From NCBI GenBank assembly GCA_041581135.1, contig JBFGCM010000002.1, positions 1-64,000 on the forward strand: a DNA stretch of 64,000 nt, written 5' to 3'. Source of the stretch: JBFGCM01 sp041581135 (GTDB lineage: Bacteria; Actinomycetota; Acidimicrobiia; Spongiisociales; UBA5794). Of the stretch, positions 33,344 through 41,622 are shown in pieces. Position 1 is the stretch's first letter. Every line of letters starts with the position of its first letter. The position numbers and the translations under genes are program-made. The notes under the pieces are model-generated. The model made no database searches. It worked only from the letters and a program-made list of their open reading frames with translations, and was not told the origin of the DNA.

Positions 33344-34249
33344 ATGGCCGCGATCCGAACCGAAGGCTTGACGAAGTTCTACGGCAAGACCGCGGGCATC
33401 GTCGATCTCGACCTCGAGGTGGCGCCCGGGGAGATCTTCGGGTTCCTCGGTCCCAATGGAGCCGGCAAGAGCACGACCATCCGGTTGCTGATGGACTTCA
33501 TCCGGCCCACCACCGGCCGCGCCGAAGTGTTGGGAAAAGACACCCGCACGCAGTCCGTCGAGATCCACCGCCGGGTGGGGTTCCTACCGGGGGAACTGTC
33601 GATGTACCCCGGGCTCACCGGACACGAGCTGATCCGCTACTTCGCCGCGCTCCGCGACCTGCCGGATCTCTCACACGCCAAGGCCCTGGCCGCCCGCCTC
33701 GGCCTGGACCTCTCGCTGACGATCAAGTCCTACTCGTCTGGCAACCGGCAGAAGCTGGCCATCGTGCAGTGCCTCATGCACCGTCCAGAGGTCCTCATCA
33801 TGGACGAACCGACCAACGCGCTCGATCCACTCATGCAGCTGGAGTTCCATGCGATGATGAAAGAGGCTCGGAACGAGGGCGCCACGCTGTTCTTGTCCTC
33901 CCACATCCTGCCCGAGGTCGAGCGCATCGCGGACCGGGTGGCCATCGTGCGCGACGGCACGCTCGTGGCGCTGGAGACGGTCGAGGCGCTCCGTGCCAAG
34001 GCGGTCCGCCGCATCGAGCTCATGTTCGACGACCCGGTGCCGGCGGAACCCTTCGCTCGCCTGGCTGCCGTCAAAGAGATCAGCGCGGGCAACGGTGGCC
34101 GGTCACTCACCCTCGCCGTCGAGGGGTCGCTCGACGAGGTCGTCAAGACGGCCGCCGCGTACACGGTGATCAACGTGGTGAGCGACCAGGGAGATCTCGA
34201 AGACGTGTTCCTGGCGTACTACGCGGCGGAGGGGTCCGATGCTGGATAG
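33344..34249 (+). CDS. ABC exporter ATPase, CcmA type
   Basis: A 301-residue ATP-binding subunit. Walker A GPNGAGKSTT, the loop FLPGELSMYPGLTG, a signature region YSSGNRQKLAIVQCL (the usual LSGG is YSSG) and Walker B VLIMDEPTNALDPL, with H-loop SSHILPEVERI. The C-terminal 70 residues match the regulatory tail of antibiotic-transport ATPases. ATG 33344 is preceded by GGAGGG at good spacing. It overlaps the next permease by 11 bp, an operon. It differs from the 21.6-kb exporter in having one permease. Substrate unknown. Confidence 0.9.
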   Translation: MAAIRTEGLTKFYGKTAGIVDLDLEVAPGEIFGFLGPNGAGKSTTIRLLMDFIRPTTGRAEVLGKDTRTQSVEIHRRVGFLPGELSMYPGLTGHELIRYFAALRDLPDLSHAKALAARLGLDLSLTIKSYSSGNRQKLAIVQCLMHRPEVLIMDEPTNALDPLMQLEFHAMMKEARNEGATLFLSSHILPEVERIADRVAIVRDGTLVALETVEALRAKAVRRIELMFDDPVPAEPFARLAAVKEISAGNGGRSLTLAVEGSLDEVVKTAAAYTVINVVSDQGDLEDVFLAYYAAEGSDAG

Positions 34250-35045
34250 CGTCTACAAGAAGCTGCTCTTCGACAAGCGGCGCTCGGTGGTCGGATGGTC
34301 GGTGGGCATCGCCGCGCTGGCGCTCTTCTCCATCGCTTTCTGGCCGACCATTCGCGACCAGCAAGCCGACCTCCAAAGCCTCCTCGATGCGTTCCCCGAA
34401 GGGCTGCTGGGAGTGCTCGGCATCAGCGAGGTGGAGAGCCTGTTCACTCCGACCGGCTACATCAACAGCCGGCTGTTCTCCAACTTCGTCCCGATCCTCT
34501 ACATCGTCTACGCGATCGGACTCGGAGCAGGCGCCACTGCGGGTGAAGAGGCCGACGGCACGCTCGATCTGCTGCTGGCTCAACCAGTTCCCCGCGACCG
34601 CATCGTCCTGGAGAAGCTCGCCGCGATGGCCACCCTGCTCGGCGTACTCGCCGTGGTGTTGAGCCTGGTGCTCTATGCCGGCGACATCGTCGTCGAACTC
34701 GATTTCAGCCTCGAGGGCCTGCTCGCCGCCAACGTCGGCGCTGTGTTGATCGCACTTCTCTTCGGGTCGTTCGCGTTGTGGATCGGGGCCTGGACCGGCA
34801 ACCGTGGACTCACCGTGGGCGTGGCGGCCGCGGTGACGGTGACGATGTTCTTCGCCAATGGTTTGCTCCCGTTGGTGGAGACCTTGGAACCGTTCCAGGT
34901 GATCTCGCCGTTCGAGTGGTTCGTGGAACCCTTCCCACTGGCAAACGGGTTCCCCTGGGGCAGGTATGCCCTCCTCACCGGGTTCTCGGTGCTGTTCGCC
35001 GGGTTGGCGGTGTGGTCGTTTCGACGCCGAGACGTGGCCACCTGA
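34239..35045 (+). CDS. ABC-2 type permease
   Basis: A 268-residue membrane protein with six helices: an N-terminal RRSVVGWSVGIAALALFSIAF, a loop LDAFPEGLLGVLGISEVES, and EADGTLDLLLAQPVPRDRIV, a typical cytoplasmic coupling segment of the ABC-2 (NatB/YhaP-like) type. It ends with basic RRRDVAT. Start ATG 34239 overlaps the ATPase gene by 11 bp. Together they would form an exporter of lipid or drug type; the substrate is unknown. It converges on the PhzF gene with 6 bp between stops. Confidence 0.88.
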   Translation: MLDSVYKKLLFDKRRSVVGWSVGIAALALFSIAFWPTIRDQQADLQSLLDAFPEGLLGVLGISEVESLFTPTGYINSRLFSNFVPILYIVYAIGLGAGATAGEEADGTLDLLLAQPVPRDRIVLEKLAAMATLLGVLAVVLSLVLYAGDIVVELDFSLEGLLAANVGAVLIALLFGSFALWIGAWTGNRGLTVGVAAAVTVTMFFANGLLPLVETLEPFQVISPFEWFVEPFPLANGFPWGRYALLTGFSVLFAGLAVWSFRRRDVAT

Positions 35046-35051
35046 GCGGGG

Positions 35052-35846
35052 TCACACCTCGAGGAACCGCACCTCGTCACGTACCACCTGCCCACCGACC
35101 GACACGGAGTCCTCGTCCCAGCGCAGCCGGATCGTGGACGGATGTCCCAGCTCGTCACCCTGCTCGATCTTGAGAGCGCCGTCGTGCTCGCCGCGATGCC
35201 GCAGCGCCATGGCGAGCGCCACCGCGGCGCTGCCGGTGGCGGGATCTTCGTCGACACCCGCCGCCGGGGCGAAGAACCGAGCCTTGACGGCGCCGTTGTG
35301 CCGGGCGAACAGGAGCGTGCCGAAGTGCCGCGACAGTGGCTCCATCACCGGCCGGGCGTTGGCCACATCGTCGAAGTCGTCCACCTCGAGCAGTAGGTAC
35401 TCCTTGGGGAGCCTCACCCACCATGCGTGGAGAGGCGGTGGTAGCTGAGCTTCTGCGGCGATGGCGGGTCCCTCCTCGGCTTCGGAGACCTCGGCGTGCG
35501 GGGAGAGGTCGATCCACGCCTCGTCCTCCTCCATGCGGATGGACACCTCACCTATCCCGCACCGCACACGATCGACGCCGCCGGGGCCGAGCGAGCTCAT
35601 CACCCACGCCGTACCGACCAGTGGGTGCCCGGCGAAGGGAAGCTCCATGACCGGCGTGAAGATCCGGACGAACGGTGGCTCGCCGGGCGGCCACTCGATG
35701 AACACGGACTCGGAGAACCCCAGATCTGCAGCGATCTGTTGCATCCCGTCGCCGTCGAGCTCGGTCAGGTCGTTGATCACGCCGAGCGCGTTGCCGCCGT
35801 CGCCGTCACGGGTGAACACGCGCAGCACATGGCATGGGCGAGGCAT
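35052..35846 (-). CDS. PhzF-family isomerase-like protein
   Basis: A 264-residue two-domain protein of the PhzF/diaminopimelate-epimerase superfamily. The N-terminal FTRDGDGGNALGVIND, the catalytic-glutamate strand LGFSESVFIEWP, the AGHPLVGTAWV motif, and the C-terminal DPATGSAAVALAMAL are the family markers. True PhzF isomerises DHHA in phenazine synthesis; no phenazine genes are near, so another isomerisation is probable. ATG 35846 (MPRPCHVLRVF). Confidence 0.9.
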   Translation of the reverse strand: MPRPCHVLRVFTRDGDGGNALGVINDLTELDGDGMQQIAADLGFSESVFIEWPPGEPPFVRIFTPVMELPFAGHPLVGTAWVMSSLGPGGVDRVRCGIGEVSIRMEEDEAWIDLSPHAEVSEAEEGPAIAAEAQLPPPLHAWWVRLPKEYLLLEVDDFDDVANARPVMEPLSRHFGTLLFARHNGAVKARFFAPAAGVDEDPATGSAAVALAMALRHRGEHDGALKIEQGDELGHPSTIRLRWDEDSVSVGGQVVRDEVRFLEV

Positions 35847-35890
35847 ACCGTCAATCTAACCCGCTGACGAGCAGCCGAGCGAGGGTCACT

Positions 35891-36118
35891 ATGGTCCGAC
35901 CGATGGCAGAGATCCTCGGCCTCGACACCCTGCTCGCCCAGCTCATCCTCGCCGTCGGAGCGGCGATGGTGCTCGGCAACGGCTACGCCATCATCCAGAA
36001 CCATCGCGGCAAGATGCCGGCGGAGGCCGCAGGAGCGTTTCGGCCTGCCCGGGCATGGTGGCTGCTGGCCGTGGGCCTGCTGATCGCCACGTGGGGCGTA
36101 GCCAGTCTCCTGACCTGA
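35891..36118 (+). CDS. Small membrane protein, two helices
   Basis: A 75-residue protein with two hydrophobic helices (about 15-33 and 50-72) separated by a basic, cytoplasm-like loop (QNHRGKMPAEA). ATG 35891 is preceded by GAGGG at good spacing; ATG 35903 is an alternative. It sits just upstream of the tRNA-Gly, divergent from the PhzF gene. No recognised family, though small paired-helix proteins of this type are common next to housekeeping genes. Confidence 0.6.
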   Translation: MVRPMAEILGLDTLLAQLILAVGAAMVLGNGYAIIQNHRGKMPAEAAGAFRPARAWWLLAVGLLIATWGVASLLT

Positions 36119-36138
36119 TCGCTACAATCACTGCCCCC

Positions 36139-36209
36139 GCGGATGTAGTTCAATGGTAGAACACAAGCTTCCCAAGCTTGGAATGGGGGTTCGATTCCCC
36201 TCATCCGCT
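36139..36209 (+). tRNA. tRNA-Gly, anticodon CCC
   Basis: A 71-nt cloverleaf. The acceptor stem GCGGATG pairs fully with CATCCGC. The D arm (AGTTCAATGGTAGAAC), an anticodon stem CAAGC/GCTTG with loop TTCCCAA (anticodon CCC) and a T arm with loop TTCGATT are all present. The discriminator is T, and CCA is not encoded. It reads GGG glycine codons, frequent in this GC-rich genome. Confidence 0.96.
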
Positions 36210-36322
36210 CGCCAGCTCGCCGCTCTCGCAGCGCATCCGGCGCCTGCGGGCTCGATGACCCTGCCGGTGGGCTGTACCGCCATTCCAGGGTCTCGCGCCA
36301 CCCGTCTGGCTACCATCCCGTC

Positions 36323-36883
36323 GTGATCTTTTCCGACCGCACCATCCGCGAGCAGATCGCCGGCGGTGCCATCCTCATCGACCCGTACGACCCGGCCATG
36401 GTGCAACCGTCCAGCGTCGACATCCGTTGTGACGCGGTGTTCCGGGTCTTCGAGAACCACAAGTACCCGCTGATCGACCCGAAGGCTCCCCAGGAGGACC
36501 TGACCACTTCCGTCGAGGCTCATCCCGAGGAGCCGTTCATCCTGCACCCGGGCGAGTTCGTGCTCGGGTCCACGCTCGAGACCATCGGCCTGGCCGACGA
36601 CATCGTGGCGCGGCTCGAAGGCAAGTCGAGCCTGGGGCGGCTGGGCTTGCTGATCCATTCGACCGCCGGGTTCATCGACCCCGGCTTCAAGGGCCAGGTG
36701 ACGCTGGAGCTGTCGAATGTGGCGAATCTCCCCATCGCCATCTACCCCGGGATGAAGATCGGTCAGATCTCGTTCTATCGGCTGAGTACCCCTGCGGAAC
36801 ACCCATACGGATCACCCGAGGCAGGATCGAAGTACCAGGGTCAGAGCGGTCCCACCCCGAGTAGGGTCCATCGGGATTTCTGA
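36323..36883 (+). CDS. dcd: dCTP deaminase
   Basis: A 186-residue trimeric nucleotide enzyme converting dCTP to dUTP (or directly to dUMP in the bifunctional form common in actinobacteria), feeding thymidylate synthesis. The N-terminal MVQPSSVDIR, catalytic EGKSSLGRLGLLIHSTAGFID, and Glu-bearing GQVTLELSN are typical, with the C-terminal PYGSPEAGSKYQGQSGP lid. Start GTG 36323 (VIFSDRTIREQI) is the family start. It follows the tRNA by about 110 bp. Confidence 0.95.
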   Translation: MIFSDRTIREQIAGGAILIDPYDPAMVQPSSVDIRCDAVFRVFENHKYPLIDPKAPQEDLTTSVEAHPEEPFILHPGEFVLGSTLETIGLADDIVARLEGKSSLGRLGLLIHSTAGFIDPGFKGQVTLELSNVANLPIAIYPGMKIGQISFYRLSTPAEHPYGSPEAGSKYQGQSGPTPSRVHRDF

Positions 36884-37003
36884 CTCACGCGACCAAAGCA
36901 AGGTAACGGCCTCTCGGCGCGCCATCATCTCCCATGACACGGATGACTAGTCACTTCGTACTCGTAGCAACCACCCTTCCCAGCACGTGCCAGCCGTCGC
37001 ACC

Positions 37004-38413
37004 ATGGGCACTCGTATGACTGAACTCCAACCCGACCGCGTCCGCCGCCCATGGATGTGGCCCGTCGCCCTGCTGTGGATCGGCCTGCTGGCCGCCGCCA
37101 TCGTGTGGGGGGTCGACCGCTTCCAGACCGACATCTCAGAACGCGCCCAGGAGACGTTGCAGGCCAACGGCTTCGCCGGGCTCGACGTGGACGTCGACGG
37201 ACGAGACCTCCACGTGATGGGCGCCGATGCCGCGAACGAGGCTCGCATCGAGGCTCTGCTCGAGGATCTCGACGGAGTCCGCACGGTGGTGTTCGACGAC
37301 GTGACCGCCGGCGGACCGACCACCACTCAGGCACCCAGCTCGGTAACCTCGACACAAGCGCCACCTCCCACCACCGAGCCACCACCGCAAACGACCACCA
37401 CTGAGGCGCCGCCGGCATCCACCACCACCACCACGGCGGCGCCTCAGGTGGCTTTCGTGGAGGCCACCCTGCAGAACGGACTGTTCACGTTGCGCGGCGT
37501 GGTTCCCGACGAAGAGACCGCCACCGCGCTCGTCACCGCCGCCAACGTGGCCTACGCCCCGTTCGTGACGAACGAGCTGGCGATCGATCCCAACGTGCAA
37601 CCCAACCCGCTCCTGGCCGCCGCACCCGTCGGAATCGGGCTGATCCCGATGATCACCGAAGGCACCGTCCGCGTGGAGAGCGACGGTGTCGAGCTGTCCG
37701 GCGTCTCGCCGCAGGCCGAGTACTCGGCTGCGTTCGAGCAGACGATCGCCGCCGTCTTCGGCACCGCCAACGTCACCAGCGACATCGCGGTGACCAACCT
37801 GGCGCCGCCGCTGTTCGACGCCACCCGTACGGCAGGTCGCCTGGTGCTGTCCGGCAACATTCCGTCGGAGCGGTTCCGGGAGATCGTGGTCGGCGGCGCC
37901 GTCGCCGCATACGGAGCGGAGAACGTGGAAGACCAGATGGTGGTCCAGGACGGACTCTACGAGTCGTTCTGGATGTACACGATGCCAGGCGTGTTCCAAC
38001 TGTTCGCTCCGTTCCCCGACTACAACATCCACGTCGAGAACGCCATCACGACCGGGGCGATGCAGAACGGCGCCAACTTCGCCTATGGCAGCGCTGAGCT
38101 GAGCGAGCAGACCCAAGCGGTGCTGACCGTCGCCGTCGCGCTGCTGTCTCGGGACCGCTCTCTCGGACTACGCGTCGAGGGCCACACCGATTCGGATGGT
38201 TCGTCGAGCTTCAACCAGGGTCTCAGCGAACGGCGCGCCGGCAACGCGGCCGCGTTCGTCATCGCCGCCGGTATCGATCCGTCCCGGGTGCTCGCGGTCG
38301 GGTTCGGCGAGGAACAGCCGATCGCCACCAACGCCACGGCGGAGGGACGAGCGCAGAACCGGCGGGTCGAGTTCTTCTTCGGTCCCGTTCAGCTGATCGT
38401 CGCCGACCAGTAG
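37004..38413 (+). CDS. OmpA/BON-domain membrane-anchored envelope protein (ArfA/OmpATb-like)
   Basis: A 469-residue envelope protein. A membrane helix (about 17-37) is followed by a small BON-like repeat (45-100), a Thr/Pro/Ser linker (104-145), further BON-like repeats (146-320), and a C-terminal OmpA domain with GHTDSDGSSSFNQGLSERRA and ALGNRRVEF-type QNRRVEFFF residues that bind peptidoglycan. The whole plan recalls mycobacterial ArfA/OmpATb. It is probably a peptidoglycan-binding, outer-layer-facing protein. ATG 37004; ATG 37016 also possible. No Ala-rich lipid anchor is visible. Confidence 0.88.
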   Translation: MGTRMTELQPDRVRRPWMWPVALLWIGLLAAAIVWGVDRFQTDISERAQETLQANGFAGLDVDVDGRDLHVMGADAANEARIEALLEDLDGVRTVVFDDVTAGGPTTTQAPSSVTSTQAPPPTTEPPPQTTTTEAPPASTTTTTAAPQVAFVEATLQNGLFTLRGVVPDEETATALVTAANVAYAPFVTNELAIDPNVQPNPLLAAAPVGIGLIPMITEGTVRVESDGVELSGVSPQAEYSAAFEQTIAAVFGTANVTSDIAVTNLAPPLFDATRTAGRLVLSGNIPSERFREIVVGGAVAAYGAENVEDQMVVQDGLYESFWMYTMPGVFQLFAPFPDYNIHVENAITTGAMQNGANFAYGSAELSEQTQAVLTVAVALLSRDRSLGLRVEGHTDSDGSSSFNQGLSERRAGNAAAFVIAAGIDPSRVLAVGFGEEQPIATNATAEGRAQNRRVEFFFGPVQLIVADQ

Positions 38414-38458
38414 CCGCTCTCACCGGAACGGCGGCGGCGTTTCTGTCACAATCCGGCA

Positions 38459-39400
38459 ATGCGATACGTCGACGCCGCCACGCTGCAACGCACCCTCGAC
38501 TTCGCCTCCCTCATGGATGCATTGCGCGAGGCCCATCGCGGTCAGGTGCCTCTGCTGGACCGAGCTCTTCTCGAACATGACAACCCGGCGGGGACCCGCG
38601 AGAGCTTCCTGATTCTGCCCGCGTGGTTGCCCGGCGAGGCATTCGGCATCAAGGTGGTCACCGTGCTGCCGCAGAACCCCACGGAATCGCACGGGTTGCC
38701 GGCGGTACAAGCGGTGTACCAGCTCTTCGACGGGGCCACCGGAGAGCCCACCGTGACCATCGACGGGACGGCCATGACCTACTGGAAGACCGCCGCCGAC
38801 TCCGGCTTGGCGGCGCGATACCTCGCCCGCAGCGACGCGACCAGGTTGCTGATGGTCGGTGCCGGTGCCCTGGCCCCCTACTTGGTGCGCGCCCACCTCA
38901 CCGCCCGGCCCTCGTTGAGTGAGGTAGCGGTGTGGAACCGGACGCCGGACAAGGCGGCACTCCTGGCCTCCACGCTGCGCGAGTCCGGCATCGACACCGA
39001 GGCCACCGAGGATCTTGCGGCCGCGGTGCGCTCCGCCGATGTCATCTCGTGCGCGACCGCCACCGGGACGCCCCTCGTGCACGGGGACTGGCTCCAGCCG
39101 GGCACCCACCTGGATCTGGTCGGGGGGTTCACTCCTGCGATGCGAGAGAGCGACGACGAGGCAGTGCGACGCGCCCGGGTGTTCTTCGACTCGGAGTGGT
39201 ATGCCTCCGATCCAGGCGACATCTCGGCGCCGATGGAGTCCGGCATCCTGGCCCGGGAGGACATCCACGACCTGTTCGAGCTGTGCCGCGACGAGCATCC
39301 CGGCCGCACCTCCGCCGACGAGATCACCTTGTACAAGAACGGCGGCGGGGCCCACCTCGATCTGTTCACCGGCATGCACATCTTGCGACAAGTGGCTTGA
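38459..39400 (+). CDS. Ornithine cyclodeaminase / mu-crystallin family oxidoreductase
   Basis: A 313-residue NAD(P)-binding protein. The N-terminal dimer domain holds FGIKVVTVLPQN and the substrate region PTVTIDGTAMTYWKTAA (the usual T-x-x-R/K-T), then the Rossmann fold begins LLMVGAGALAPYLVRAHL (about 125-142) and continues with DVISCATATGTPLV. The lysine of GIKVV and W-K-T segment contact substrate in related enzymes. Members are ornithine cyclodeaminases, alanine dehydrogenases, or reductases of ketimines; this one is not further assignable. ATG 38459. Confidence 0.9.
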   Translation: MRYVDAATLQRTLDFASLMDALREAHRGQVPLLDRALLEHDNPAGTRESFLILPAWLPGEAFGIKVVTVLPQNPTESHGLPAVQAVYQLFDGATGEPTVTIDGTAMTYWKTAADSGLAARYLARSDATRLLMVGAGALAPYLVRAHLTARPSLSEVAVWNRTPDKAALLASTLRESGIDTEATEDLAAAVRSADVISCATATGTPLVHGDWLQPGTHLDLVGGFTPAMRESDDEAVRRARVFFDSEWYASDPGDISAPMESGILAREDIHDLFELCRDEHPGRTSADEITLYKNGGGAHLDLFTGMHILRQVA

Positions 39401-39429
39401 GGGATCTTCGGCAGAGATAGGCTGGTTTC

Positions 39430-39966
39430 ATGTCCGGCGACCGATTGGTGCAACCGCTTCCCGGCTACCAGCGACGGCTGGGGCGGGCGTTGTGGATGAT
39501 GCAAGACACCCGCAGCCGCACCTTGGAGAGCCTCGCCGGGCTGTCGTCCGCTGTCATCGACGACGTGCCTCCCGGCGGGGACAACTCGATCGGCTCGCTG
39601 CTGTACCACATGGCTGCCATCGAGCTCGACTGGCTGTTCGTCGACATCCTGGAGAAGGAGTTTCCCCGCTGGGCACATGAGGTGTTCCCCGACGACGTGC
39701 GCACCGACGACGGTGCGCTCGCCGTAATCGTCGGCGTGAGCCTCGAAGAACACCTCCATCGGCTCGCCCAGGTGCGTGAGCAGTTCCTGGAGGGGGTGCG
39801 CGACCTCAGCGACGACGAGTACCAACGGTCCCGGGTGGTCGACGGTCGGCCGGTGACTGCGGAGTGGGTGATCCACCACCTCTGCCAGCACGAGGCCGAG
39901 CACCGGGGCCAGATCCAGACCATCCGCAGTGCGCTGGAAGCCACCAGAAGCACTCCCGGCGGCTGA
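39430..39966 (+). CDS. DinB-like four-helix protein
   Basis: A 178-residue all-helical protein of the DinB superfamily. Family residues are YHMAAIELDWLF, where His fits the metal triad, and HHLCQHEAEHRGQIQTIR near the C-terminus with the HxxxH/Q and R-G-Q motif. It differs from the shorter DinB-like protein at 15790 and probably has another thiol or small-molecule substrate. ATG 39430 starts 29 bp after the mu-crystallin gene. A downstream 79-residue gene begins 2 bp after its stop, so they form a small operon. Confidence 0.85.
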   Translation: MSGDRLVQPLPGYQRRLGRALWMMQDTRSRTLESLAGLSSAVIDDVPPGGDNSIGSLLYHMAAIELDWLFVDILEKEFPRWAHEVFPDDVRTDDGALAVIVGVSLEEHLHRLAQVREQFLEGVRDLSDDEYQRSRVVDGRPVTAEWVIHHLCQHEAEHRGQIQTIRSALEATRSTPGG

Positions 39967-39968
39967 GG

Positions 39969-40208
39969 ATGGGACGATCGCGGCCCGTCCAGCCCATGCC
40001 GGACGATGTGCTGGCCGCGCTGCGCGACCGTGGCGTGTTGGCGGACTACGACGCCCGTCCGTTCTACCAACGCAACGACTACCTCTCGTGGATCGGCCGC
40101 GCCAAGCGGGACGACACGAGACGCAAGCGAATCGCCCAGATGCTCGACGAGTTGGAGCAGGGCGGCCTGTACATGCGCATGGAGCATCCACCTAGCCGCA
40201 AGGCGTGA
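39969..40208 (+). CDS. YdeI/OmpD-associated domain small protein
   Basis: A 79-residue protein. PDDVLAALRDRGVLADYDAR, FYQRNDYLSWIGRAKRDDTR and KRIAQMLDELEQG are the conserved lines of the bacteriocin-protection YdeI/OmpD-associated (OmdA) family, here as a single short domain without an enzymatic fusion. ATG 39969 is 2 bp after the DinB stop, so translation is probably coupled. Its function is not understood beyond family naming; possible role in envelope stress. Confidence 0.8.
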   Translation: MGRSRPVQPMPDDVLAALRDRGVLADYDARPFYQRNDYLSWIGRAKRDDTRRKRIAQMLDELEQGGLYMRMEHPPSRKA

Positions 40209-40290
40209 CCAGAATCCATGCGGATCGAGGCCACACGGCGGTCCGGCATGCCATACGCTTGAGGTGCCGCCCCCACTCATGGAGGTCGAG

Positions 40291-40896
40291 TTGCCCAATC
40301 GTCGTCATCGCTGCCGGTCGGCCGTGGCGTTGGGCGCGCTGCTCCTGATCGTCACGGCCTGCGGACCCTCGGGGTCGGGCAATCTGGTGACCGAGCACCG
40401 CGACGTTGCTCCATTCACGGCGATCTCGGTGAGTGAGGGCATCGAGGTGGAGCTGGTGGTCGATCCCACCGAGTCCCCCACCGTCGCCGTCACGTTCGAC
40501 GACAACCTGCTCGAACGGGTGGTCACCGAAGTGCGCGGCGGCACGCTGTTCGTCGAGTTCGCCGGCTCCGTCCGGATCATCGGCGGCGGCCGCAATGTCC
40601 GGGTCACCGCCCAGAGTCTCCACGACATCGAGGTGAGTGGCGGCGCCGCGCTCATCGGCACCGGAGCCGCCAACTCCTACCGACTGAGCGCCTCGGGAGG
40701 TTCGAGCGTCGACCTGAGAGCCCTGACTGCGGCCGACGTGGAGATGGACGCCAGCGGCGGGTCCAGCGTCGTGGTGTACGCCTCGGCATCGGCACAGGGC
40801 GACGCCTCCGGCGGATCCAGCATCACCGTGTACGGCGAACCGCCTCAGGTGAACATCGACACCAGCGGGGGCTCAGGCGTCGACGTCGCCGAGTGA
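40291..40896 (+). CDS. DUF2807 (head-GIN) lipoprotein
   Basis: A 201-residue exported protein. Lipobox VTAC at Cys24 follows a short hydrophobic stretch; the rest is a parallel beta-helix-like series with repeated SGGSS units (for example GGSSVDLRAL, SGGSSVVVYA, SGGSSITVYG), which is the DUF2807 fold. A TTG start at 40291 is preferred because GGAGG lies 5 nt before it; ATG 40279 overlaps that site and adds four residues. It converges on the ABC ATPase gene, overlapping by 24 bp. Function unknown; probably sugar- or surface-binding. Confidence 0.8.
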   Translation: MPNRRHRCRSAVALGALLLIVTACGPSGSGNLVTEHRDVAPFTAISVSEGIEVELVVDPTESPTVAVTFDDNLLERVVTEVRGGTLFVEFAGSVRIIGGGRNVRVTAQSLHDIEVSGGAALIGTGAANSYRLSASGGSSVDLRALTAADVEMDASGGSSVVVYASASAQGDASGGSSITVYGEPPQVNIDTSGGSGVDVAE

Positions 40897-41622
40897 GCTA
40901 CTCGAGCCCTTCGAAGCCAACGCACCGGTGCCTTCGGCGAGCCACTCCGCCAGCTGATCACGAGGTGGGCTCAACAAGACGCCATCCTTGACGAAGAAGG
41001 CACGATCGACCCAGTCCAGCGCCGCAGGATCGTGACTCGCCATCACCACCGCGGTGCCGTTGTGCGCCACCTTCTGGAGGAGGCCCAGCACCCCGGCGCC
41101 GGTGCCCGTGTCCAGTTCTCCGGTGGGCTCGTCTGCGATGAGATACGCGGGGGCATGCACGAGGGCACGGGCGATCGACACCCGCTGCTGCTCGCCACCC
41201 GACAGCTCGTCGGGACGGTGCTTGGCGCGTCCGTCCAGCTCCACGGCGTTCAACGCGGCATGAACCCGATCACGTGAGCCCTTGCCTCCGGAACCGAGCA
41301 GCCGCAGCGCCACCTCGACGTTCTCCGCAGCGGACAACAACGGCAGCAACGAAGCCGACTGGAACACGAAGCCGAGCTTGGTCCGTCGCACCTTGGCGGC
41401 GGCACGCTCGCCGAGGTGATCGACCCGCTCGCCATCGATCCACACCTCTCCGCTGTCGGGTTCCATCAACAACCCGAGCATGTGGAGCATCGACGTCTTC
41501 CCCGACCCGGACTGGCCGAACAGCGCCACGTACTCCCCCGGCTGGACGCGCATGCTCACGTCGAGGGCACCAACCGCACCGTGCGGATAGCGCTTGGTGA
41601 CGGATCGCAGCTCGGCGCTCAT
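40873..41622 (-). CDS. ABC transporter ATPase, MacB/LolD type
   Basis: A 249-residue ATP-binding subunit. Walker A GQSGSGKTS (about 34-42), Q-loop VFQSASLLPLLSAAENV, signature ELSGGEQQRVSIARAL, Walker B LIADEPTGELDTG, and H-loop ASHDPAALDW are all present and of the MacB/LolD class that drives FtsX-type permeases. ATG 41622 overlaps the neighbouring ATPase by 4 nt. With the second ATPase and the 1177-residue permease it forms one three-gene operon on the minus strand. Its 3' end overlaps the DUF2807 gene by 24 bp. Confidence 0.92.
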   Translation of the reverse strand: MSAELRSVTKRYPHGAVGALDVSMRVQPGEYVALFGQSGSGKTSMLHMLGLLMEPDSGEVWIDGERVDHLGERAAAKVRRTKLGFVFQSASLLPLLSAAENVEVALRLLGSGGKGSRDRVHAALNAVELDGRAKHRPDELSGGEQQRVSIARALVHAPAYLIADEPTGELDTGTGAGVLGLLQKVAHNGTAVVMASHDPAALDWVDRAFFVKDGVLLSPPRDQLAEWLAEGTGALASKGSSSSLGDVDA

